Part shown: positions 57,057 to 64,000 of the stretch, in pieces
Position numbering within the stretch: the first letter of the stretch is position 1
Layout: each line of letters opens with the position of its first letter
Assembly (NCBI RefSeq): GCF_001540865.1
Contig: NC_033629.1
Location: forward strand, 9,008,274 to 9,072,273
DNA length: 64,000 bases
Origin: Ananas comosus
Taxonomy: Eukaryota > Streptophyta > Magnoliopsida > Poales > Bromeliaceae
Reading direction: 5' to 3'
The notes under the pieces: model-generated
What the model was told of the DNA's origin: nothing
Database searches by the model: none
Seen by the model: the letters and a program-made list of their open reading frames with translations, nothing else
Position numbers and translations under genes: made by a program

Positions 57057-57336
57057 ATAGAGTCCTGCTGGGATACATTGATAGCACTAAAGAATTAGTG
57101 CTATCGAGTTTTCCACCGTTAGATTAACCCTTTGATTATTTTTAACCCGTTAATTATACTATTCAACAACATTACTCAACCCTAGGGGCCCACATATCCT
57201 AACCGCACATTTTCTCAATCCAAGATTAAAAACTAATACACAATAGTTTGGCCTATTGATAGTATTCAGGCCTAGTTCTAACGGTGGAAAACTCGATAGC
57301 ACCAGTCCTGGTGCTATCGATAGTATCCTAGTCGGA
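57057..57336. mobile_element. Short-type MITE plus a terminal fragment of another
   Basis: 57057-57280: GAGTCCTGCTGGGATACATT with hairpin GATAGCACTAAAG...AGTGCTATC and core TACTCAACCCTAGGGGCCCA. 57281-57336 is only a right terminus with hairpin (GATAGCACCAG/CTGGTGCTATC). A (CT)n(TA)n array follows at 57338-57425. Confidence 0.7.
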
Positions 57337-57353
57337 CTCTCTCTCTCTCTCTC

Positions 57354-57426
<73 letters not shown>

Positions 57427-57428
<2 letters not shown>

Positions 57429-57625
57429 ATTCGGGTTTGAGTTTGGTATAGTTAAAATTCATAAATGAATCCAAATTTGTCATATTTTTTATTTTTTATA
57501 TTCATATCCGAAACTATATCTGTCCGAAACTATATCTGTTTAGTATCAGATAAATCTGTTTCGTTTGGGTTCGGATTTGGATAAAATTTCAGGTATCCAT
57601 ACCCATGGACATTTCCACTACTATT
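57427..57625. mobile_element. hAT-MITE fragment related to 34911-35416
   Basis: It contains TTTGGGTTCGGATTTGGATA and ends GTATCCATACCCATGGACATTTCCACTA, like the TAGGGATGTCAAC-type terminus. The left end is not found. Confidence 0.45.
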
Positions 57626-57843
57626 TAAGAGAGAAAGGACACTGTTAAATACATGCTCTCTTATTGGACAGTTTGAAGAGAGAAATCTGTTAGTTAAAAA
57701 TATGCTTATCTCTGGTCCATTAAATCTACAGTTATAAATATGCATATTTATGATGCATGATATCAAAGATATGCATATCTATATCTTTGGATATCTCGAA
57801 TTAATAATTTTAAATTAAAGTTGTGAATTGCAATGATCTTCTG

Positions 57844-57851
57844 TATATAAA
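57844..57851 (+). promoter_or_regulatory. TATA box before the neprosin-like exon
   Basis: TATATAAA lies 56 bp upstream of the ATG at 57900. Confidence 0.55.
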
Positions 57852-57899
57852 GGGGTTGGGGGGGTTAAGGGTGAGTGCCATAGGAGTGATCTCTTCTTT

Positions 57900-58106
57900 A
57901 TGGCTTCCAAACGGTCATATGAACTTTGTTTTCTGTTGCTTTGCCTTCACGCGACTTGTGAAAAACTCAACGGAAGGGAGATAATCAATCAGAAAGGGGG
58001 AGAATGGGAGCGGCTAAATCGTCTCATGGACCCTCCAATCCACAATACTCAAGTGCTTGAATACTTATTGCTTCCAATGCTTTACAGTTTTTATGAAACC
58101 GTTTAA
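57900..58106 (+). pseudogene. Neprosin-like first exon (secreted protein), remnant
   Basis: An ATG behind a TATA box opens a 68-codon frame. Residues 1-~24 (MASKRSYELCFLLLCLHATC) look like a signal peptide. The following GREIINQKGGEWERLNRLM and DPPI resemble the start of the N-terminal activation region of plant neprosin-family (DUF4409/DUF239) proteins. Similarity stops about 58054 at a possible splice donor (CTCAA|GTGCTTG); what follows looks like intron read-through to a stop at 58104. The next 2 kb hold only MITEs, so the rest of the gene is absent or displaced. Family assignment rests on a short motif and is tentative. Confidence 0.42.
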
Positions 58107-58352
58107 TTTCGCATCATTTTCGATAATTAGACATTCGAATGATGATTTGCATCATGTACATATGATTTAGGATATATACTGTTTTCTTAGAAAAATTAGA
58201 ATCAGTTGAATTTTGGATAAAAAAAATCTATCTATGATTTAGATCAAGATTTTTATTGTCGATCTTGAGTTTAAAAACCGGATCCTTTATTTTTAGTAGG
58301 TTGCTTTGATTTGATTGTTCATTTTATAACTGCTCGACAGACTTCATTACAT

Positions 58353-58845
58353 AGACTCCGGCTTGTATATTTTTCATAGCATGAAGGTCTCCATGCTAAT
58401 AAGTTATTTTAGTGATAAGACCTCCAAATTGACAATCAGCTGCGTGGGACACGATCTATCTTATTGAAAGTATTTGAAAGTCAAATTTTATATTTTTTTT
58501 AACATGCACCATTTGACTAGTGATCAAAAGGACTGAACTTTCTATCAAAAAGAATTTTAGTTGTTCATCCAAGAATTTTCTATAAAAATGAATTTCAATC
58601 GATAGTTTTTGAAGACTTATACGAGCCGTTTTCTTATTTAATAATGTAGAACAATTCAAACCGCTCAAATTTTTCGATCCTTTGATCACTACATAAATAA
58701 TTTTTAAAAATTATAAAATTTGGTTTCTAAATACTTTAAATACTCTAAATAATTTTAATTGTTCCAATCATCGATTCAAAATCCCTAAAAAATAACTTGA
58801 TTGGATAAAGGACTCCATAATCCTAAAAGGATAGTAGCTAGATTT
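58353..58845. mobile_element. Long-type MITE with unlike terminal hairpins
   Basis: The left hairpin is built on AGCATGAAGG...CCATGCT and the right on GGATAAAGG...ATAATCC. Both are followed inward by AAGTTATTTT and the common core (TTGACTAGTGATCAAAAG, CATCGATTCAAAATCCC). Length and order match other long-type copies. Confidence 0.75.
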
Positions 58846-58863
58846 ACATATACATATATATAC

Positions 58864-59411
58864 AGAGTACGTCTCCTATGCTTTCGAAAGCATGAAGGCT
58901 TTCGTACTTGTAAGTTATTTTTTATGATAGAATATTCGATTCGATGATCAACTCTGTTAACCATAATCTACGTTATTGGAACTATCTAAAAATTAATTTT
59001 CATAATTTTTTGACATTATTTACTAAGTGATCAAAAAGTCTAAAAAATGACTATTTTAACGATCGATGTAGCACGTTTTAAAGTTTAACAGTGTAAAACA
59101 ATCCAAATTATATGAAACTTTAATAAAAAAATTTACTTAACATTAAAGCAAGATTAATACTTCTGATTTAAAATTTAAGTCTTTTATCACTATTTTTTTA
59201 TGAGATTTTCATTTTCAGTTATTCATTTTAAGGCTATTCGTTCACTAGGCAATAAAGTCAAAAAATTATGAAATTTGATTTCTAAATAGTTCAATAACGT
59301 ACGTAAATCATGTTTAACGGAACCAATCACTGAATAGGATGTTTCATTATCGAAAAAAACTTATAAGTACGGAGGCCTTCATTATTTCGAAAGTATAGAA
59401 GCCTACTTCTC
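58864..59411. mobile_element. Long-type MITE
   Basis: The left end contains the perfect palindrome ATGCTTTCGAAAGCAT (58878-58893). The right end, inverted, reads ATACTTTCGAAATAATGAAGG. The core is as in 26681-27219 (TTTAACAGTGTAAAACAATCC). Followed by (CT)n(TA)n. Confidence 0.85.
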
Positions 59412-59413
59412 TC

Positions 59414-59448
<35 letters not shown>

Positions 59449-59511
59449 GTTTGGCAACTATACTCTTATTAGCATAAAGAGATCTATATTTATAAGAGTA
59501 TAGTAGCCCTA

Positions 59512-59512
<1 letters not shown>
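59449..59512. mobile_element. Collapsed MITE: two termini, almost no core
   Basis: A ~64 bp unit, GTTTGGCAACTATACTCTTA joined to its inverted partner TAAGAGTATAGTAGCCCTAG around GAGATCTATA, flanked by TA repeats. It equals a long- or short-type element with its core deleted. Confidence 0.7.
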
Positions 59513-59560
<48 letters not shown>

Positions 59561-59562
59561 NC

Positions 59563-60154
59563 TTTCTAAAGTTTTGTGCCTTAAATTTCGTTGAAAATAA
59601 TGTCCTTTATATCTATTTCTTGCCTAACATAATCTAATATTTATTTTATGTGATAATACTTGCATCATAAGTGCGCATCATATGCATGCAGTACCTACCA
59701 TAAGCAAGTAAAGCAATAATTTAATTTTTGTTTGCTTACATTTCTACTGTTTAGAAATATAACTCAAATTACAACAAGTAGCCACATTATAAACGTCTTT
59801 TCATTATGTGTTTCAAAATATTTTCTTGCCATTTAATGTATATATATAATATATATATGCATTTGTTTTTTTCTTGTTAATTATGATAAAGACTATCATA
59901 TATATAATTAAGAAAAAAATAATCTAATTGTACATCCTAAAAATTTTAGGTTGTAAATTTTTTCCCTCCGTCTTGACGTTCACAAACCCTTTTAGATTTT
60001 TAATATTTACACTGGAACAAATATTGGCTGTTGCATCAAAAGGTATAAAATTTGTACTCTTTTGGAGTCTGCAGGTAGCACTGCTCTATAATTAAGTCCT
60101 TTCTTAATTATGAGAAGACTACTGAAAGAATACCTAACTAATTTATATTTACAG
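59563..60154. other. AT-rich spacer after an N
   Basis: No gene. An N at 59562 follows a (TA)n array. The end contains a ~10 bp pyrimidine/TTACAG acceptor that starts the next entry. Confidence 0.5.
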
Positions 60155-60283
60155 TTTGGAGGCAGTCTGAAAGAAGTAGATTCAGATGAAAAACATCATT
60201 CCAATGAGTCGGAAAGTAGTAATCGATCTGTACATTTGAGAGAAGAGCCAATTGCGCCTGATCCGCCAGACTATATTCGTCAT
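60155..60283 (+). other. Candidate internal exon (43 codons)
   Basis: Between a good acceptor (TTATATTTACAG|TTTGGAGG) and a donor-like CAT|GTAATC lies a 129 bp open segment: FGGSLKEVDSDEKHHSNESE, then a serine-rich acidic stretch, then EEPIAPDPPDYIRH. Composition is protein-like and unlike the AT-rich surroundings. I do not recognise the gene; no partner exons were found in the window. Confidence 0.4.
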
Positions 60284-60742
60284 GTAATCATTTTAAAATT
60301 TTTCATAGCTTATAACATTAAGAAGTTAAAAAATGTGACACCCAAGTTCTATACCGGATGAGAAGGGAGTTGCAATTGGATATATAAGAGGCTATGAATT
60401 CTAATAATACTACGTAGGTTCAAAAAATTTAGGCAGGTGGTTTAAACATAACGAGTTATTATTTCTAGTGGGCTGAATCATTATAAAAAAACTATAATTA
60501 TTTTGAATTAATTGCTTTATTGTTTCTTTCTATTATGCAATTTCAAGATATGATTATGATTTTTGTACTATTTAATAAGCCGACCCACTAATAATAATAA
60601 CTTGTTAGAACCAAACCAACAGTCCAAAATGCTTAAACTCAGTTATAATTATTATTAGGGTCTTTGTTCCTTATGTATTCAAGAATAATCCCTTTTTCCA
60701 TCAGATTTGGAACTATGAAAGCAATACAACCACCACTCTTTT

Positions 60743-60774
<32 letters not shown>
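60284..60774. other. AT-rich spacer
   Basis: No gene seen. It ends in (CT)n(TA)n at 60740-60773. Confidence 0.5.
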
Positions 60775-60776
<2 letters not shown>

Positions 60777-60990
60777 GGCTAGGGCTACTATATATACTCT
60801 TATTAATATAGACCCTTTGTACCCATAAGTTTTCGACAGTTGGATAAAGGATGTGTGGTTGTGATAATAGTGGTTTCTAGTTAGGATGATAGTGGTCCCC
60901 TAGGGTTGAGTGGGTGGTTGGTTGCATAGTATGATCTAATTGGTGGAAATGATCAAAGGAATAGATCTAACGGCCGAAAATTTATAAGTA
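60775..60990. mobile_element. Short-type MITE, diverged
   Basis: GGCTAGGGCTACTATATATA start, core GGGTTGAGTGGGTGGTTGGT, right end missing at the N (60991). Confidence 0.65.
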
Positions 60991-61004
60991 NATATATATA
61001 TATA

Positions 61005-61550
61005 TAGTGTAGGGCTATTATACTCTTATAAATATAAAGCCCTTCGTACTTACAAGTTGTTTTCAATAATGAACCTTCCGAATCGACGATCCACTCTATT
61101 AAATATGATCTAAAGTATTTAAAACTTCTAAAAAATAAATTTCGTAATTTTTCGAAATCATAATAAAGTCCATCAAGCGGATATAAAATGAACGGTCAAA
61201 ATCGAACGACGTCCTAAACATGGATGATCGGATCCTTCAATTTATGATCAAAGTTATTGATCTTTATCTAGATAGTGAATAAAATTTTTTATTAAAAGTT
61301 CAACCAATTCTGATTCTTTTACACTGTTGAACTAACAAATATCCCATACCAGCCGTTAAGAATTGTCATTTTGAGATCTTTTGATCGCATGGTAAATGAT
61401 GTCAAAAAATTCTAAAAATTTATTTTTAGAAGTTTTAAATGCTTTAAATAATGTTTAACAGTATGAATCATCGATTCGGAAGCTCTATCATCAAAAATGA
61501 CTTATGAGTACGAAGGCAATTGTACTTATAAAAGTATAGTAACTGGACTC
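61005..61550. mobile_element. Long-type MITE
   Basis: Left GTGTAGGGCTATTATACTCT and inverted right GAGTCCAGTTACTATACTTT. The hairpin is built on TATACTCTTATAAATATA/CTTCGTACTTACAAG. Core AATCGACGATCCACTCTATT and CATCGATTCGGAAGCTCTAT. Confidence 0.82.
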
Positions 61551-61570
61551 ATATATATATATATATATAT

Positions 61571-62109
61571 AATTAGGCTACTATACTATCTATAGTACCG
61601 GAGCTCCGGTACTATAGTGTTGTTTTCGATCTTAGGGCGTTCAAATCAACGATCCACACCGTTAAATATGATCTAGGGTAAATGAAGTTCTTAGGAATAA
61701 AATTTTAGTTTTTTTCGACATCGTTTACTTAGTAAATAAATTATGTAAAACTGGACCCGTGGAAATATGAATACTATTTAAAATTTGACATAAGACTTTT
61801 AAATCACAAGATCAAGAAATGTTAACCTTAATCATATAGTATTAACAGTATTTTCTATCAAAAATTTGAAAAATTTAGATCCTTCTACACTGTTAAACTC
61901 CAAACTCAGTCACTAATAACCATTGAAAATGACAATTTTTGAAATTGTTTGGATCTAAAGTAAACTATGTCGAAAAATTTAATTTTATTTTAACTTAAAA
62001 TCCTAGATCAGTTTTAACGGTGTGGATCGCTTGATTTAAGCTCCGAAGTCAACGGAACTATGTACGGAGCTCCGGGTACTATAGCACTTTGTATAAGTAC
62101 CTAGCTCGT
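61571..62109. mobile_element. Long-type MITE with an 18 bp perfect palindromic terminus
   Basis: GTACCGGAGCTCCGGTAC (61595-61612) is the left hairpin and GTACGGAGCTCCGGGTAC the right. TTGTTTTCGATCTTAGGGCG and ACACCGTTAAATATGATCTA follow inward as in other copies. Confidence 0.85.
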
Positions 62110-62133
62110 ATAATTATATTTATATATACTATA

Positions 62134-62700
62134 GGTCGGCTACATATCCTATTAATGGATAGGAAGCACTTGTCCCTTCAAGTCGTTTTGGAATGATTGG
62201 AAACTCAAATTGATAATCCGCACGTTGAAATTGATCTACAACAATTAGAAATGTTTAGAAACCAAATTTCTGTTAATATTGAAAATTCAATCAAGTTCAT
62301 CTTTAAGAGTTAAAAAAATGAACCGGTCATAAATGACATAACTTCTTAAAATAGAGGTTAACTTTTCTAATTCATAAATCAGAGTTATCAAACATTTATC
62401 TAAATAGTATCTAAAGAATTTCTATCAAAAAATTAAGGCATTGGGAGTTGCTCTACACCGTCTAAACAAGCAAACGTCCTCATAAAGGCCGTCAAAACAA
62501 TCTGTCAATTTTTACGACCACTTGGAATCACCATGTAAATAATTTTTAAAATTTATGAAATTAGTTTCTAGATATTTCAAATACTCGTAGACTCAACGTT
62601 CAACGGCTGATCATCGATTCGAGTTTTTCTACTCAGTCAAGAACATTTTGATGATAGGACAAGTGCTTACTATCCTATTAATAGGATTAGTAGCCCTAGG
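62134..62700. mobile_element. Complete long-type MITE, same subfamily as the split copy
   Basis: It starts GGTCGGCTACATATCCTATT and ends at TAGTAGCCCTAG, with TCCTATTAATAGGA palindromic at 62673-62686. It is the full-length guide for the copy split by the Sirevirus, from which it differs mainly by single-base insertions and deletions. Confidence 0.85.
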
Positions 62701-62744
62701 CATATATATATCATATCATATATATATATATATATATAGTATAT

Positions 62745-63185
62745 ATTATATCTCTATAAAGTATAGTATTATTTGGTAGTGTGCTAAAGATATTTTAGAA
62801 GTAATTTCAGCCTCTTTACTTCAGGTTTGGTAACTCTTTGGATAAAGATTGTTGTTTCGGCGGTGAAAAGTGGTCTCTCAGAGTTTAGTGATGGTTGGTG
62901 CGATAGTATTAAGGTCAAAGGTTAGCAGTGACAAATGGTGATCCAAAGGTGAAAAAGCTTAGAAATGAAACTGGAGATAATGCTACCAGAGCCCCAAAAC
63001 ATTACTAGCTTATATATATAGTATAGAGAGTGTTCAGTGTAGAATATTAACAGTAACATATTTTAACTTTTTCACCCTTTGGGAATCATTACTCTTACCT
63101 CCAAACGCCCATCAGATTCTAGGCATCCAATGGTCACAAAGTGGATTAATATCCCATACTATTAATAGCATTTCAACACAACTCA
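62745..63185. repeat. Two decayed short-type MITEs
   Basis: 62745-63000 keeps TTTGGATAAAGAT, GTTGGTGCGATAGTAT and GATAATGCTACCAGAGCC. 63020-63185 keeps ATTAACAGTAACAT and ATACTATTAATAGCATTTCA. Both are recognisable only by fragments of core and hairpin. Confidence 0.45.
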
Positions 63186-63198
63186 TGTATACTACTAT

Positions 63199-63465
63199 AG
63201 AGTCCGGCTACTATTTCTTATGAGTATAGATTCTTTGCACTTTCATTAAGTTATTCTGCCGTTAGATCTATCAATTTGACCATTTCCACCCATTTAGATA
63301 TATATATTAACTATTCAACTAATACCCACTTCATTATGGGAAGCACTATCGTCTTTCACTTGGCAACTACTATTATCTTAACTTCACATTCCTTTATCCA
63401 CATGGCCGAAACTTCATAAATGAATATAAAAGGGCTATACTTATAAACAATATTTAGCTGCTATA
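63199..63465. mobile_element. Short-type MITE, diverged
   Basis: AGAGTCCGGCTACTATTTCT start, CCGTTAGATCTATC core, CACATGGCCGAAACTTCATA right side. Confidence 0.65.
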
Positions 63466-63521
63466 TAGTACTATATAATTATAATATAATTATAGGTATA
63501 TATATATCAATATAATATATA

Positions 63522-63749
63522 TAGTTCCGGCTATTATGCTATTAATAGCACGAAGCACTTGGTGCTACCAAATTTTTCGCCGTTAGATCTACCCTTTTGA
63601 TCATTTTCACCCGTTAGATCATACTATTCAACCAACCACCCACTCAACCCTAAGGGGCCCACATCATCCTAACCGTATATCTCTTAATCCAAGGGCCAAA
63701 AACTTGATAGCACCAATGACTTGGTGCTATTAATAGCATAGTAGCCTAG

Positions 63750-63751
<2 letters not shown>
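63522..63751. mobile_element. Complete short-type MITE (230 bp)
   Basis: GTTCCGGCTATTATGCTATT start, perfect GCTATTAATAGC hairpin, core ACCAACCACCCACTCAACCC, and inverted end GAACTAGGCTACTATGCTAT. (TA)n on both sides. This is the clearest short-type copy. Confidence 0.88.
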
Positions 63752-63788
<37 letters not shown>

Positions 63789-63791
<3 letters not shown>

Positions 63792-64000
63792 GAGCTAAAA
63801 TACTATCGGTAGTAAACGAGCCGTTTCACTACCGATTTGTTTTAGAAGTACCAACTCCTTGGTGCTTCTAGGTTTCTAACCCTTGGATCTACTCCTTGAT
63901 TACTAATAGCCTTTGGATCAAATACTATTCCATCTATCACCACCTACCACCATCATTCCAACCCTATATCACTCCATCCAAGGGCTACAAACCCAAAAGC
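63789..64000 (+). mobile_element. Long-type MITE terminus carrying a nested short-type MITE
   Basis: 63789-63845 repeats the 28340 terminus (GTTGAGCTAAAATACTATCG, hairpin GGTAGTaAAC/GTTTcACTACC, TTGTTTT). At ~63846 a different terminus, GAAGTACCAACTCCTTGGTG, with its own hairpin and short-family core, begins and runs off the window. Confidence 0.65.

Noticed and set aside
1..64000. tRNA, rRNA or CRISPR loci
   Set aside because: Only primer-binding-site matches to initiator tRNA-Met (12-13 nt) were found; no cloverleaf, rRNA core or spacer array. Tandem repeats seen are SSRs or LTR motifs without regular spacers.

Overview
The window looks like nuclear DNA of a flowering plant, probably a monocot. 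It is dominated by LTR retrotransposons of plant-specific lineages (a Sirevirus and several Tekay/Del-type chromoviruses with a C-terminal chromodomain), hAT, Mutator-like and TA-targeted MITEs, an L1-type LINE and many (TA)n/(CT)n microsatellites. The few host-gene pieces have plant-style introns, TATA boxes and CT-rich leaders. Species cannot be fixed from sequence alone; the MITE vocabulary would fit pineapple (Ananas), but that is only a guess. There are no bacterial features, CRISPR arrays or operons, and I found no complete multi-exon gene.

Layout. (1) 1-13629 is a four-layer nest. A ~0.5 kb MITE (1-322 and 13483-13629) is split by a Sirevirus (323-13477). The 3' LTR of that Sirevirus is itself split by a 3.9 kb solo LTR (8868-12803). 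The Sirevirus gag-pol is broken five times, but its extra third ORF (6563-7795) is still open. (2) 13630-20389 is mostly low-copy sequence. It holds a promoter-plus-ORF unit for a 105-residue single-pass membrane protein (17056-17373), a minus-strand fragment of an ESCRT-III VPS2/CHMP2-type gene (17964-18774) and an exon-like GC island near 19.8 kb. (3) 20390-26210 has a partial chromovirus LTR, a truncated minus-strand copia element (LTR, PBS, gag), a MITE with GGGYRTGTTTRGTT-type termini (23011-23565) and a truncated LINE. (4) 26681-31932 has MITEs, SSRs, a duplicated GC-rich block and a short non-autonomous LTR element with its own broken ORF. (5) 32961-39674 is a minus-strand LTR carrying a hAT MITE with a perfect 8 bp target duplication, followed by a ~2.2 kb foldback element and a Mutator-like inverted repeat. 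(6) 39675-55926 is a second nest. A minus-strand chromovirus fragment (LTR plus gag) sits beside another copy of its own LTR, which carries an 896 bp hAT element. An 11 kb plus-strand Tekay chromovirus (41858-52894, TSD ATTTC) is inserted in the first LTR. (7) 55927-64000 is a dense MITE cluster. Remnants of a neprosin-like first exon (57900) and one other exon-like segment (60155) survive between elements.

Two patterns stand out. First, the MITEs share common cores but end in different self-complementary hairpins, as if termini were exchangeable modules. Second, three or more LTR families carry arrays of dyad-symmetric GTAC-NN-GTAC motifs just upstream of their TATA boxes. In these motifs the flanking bases change while the symmetry is kept. 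Single N characters mark assembly joins, and at least two of them sit at artificial-looking duplications.
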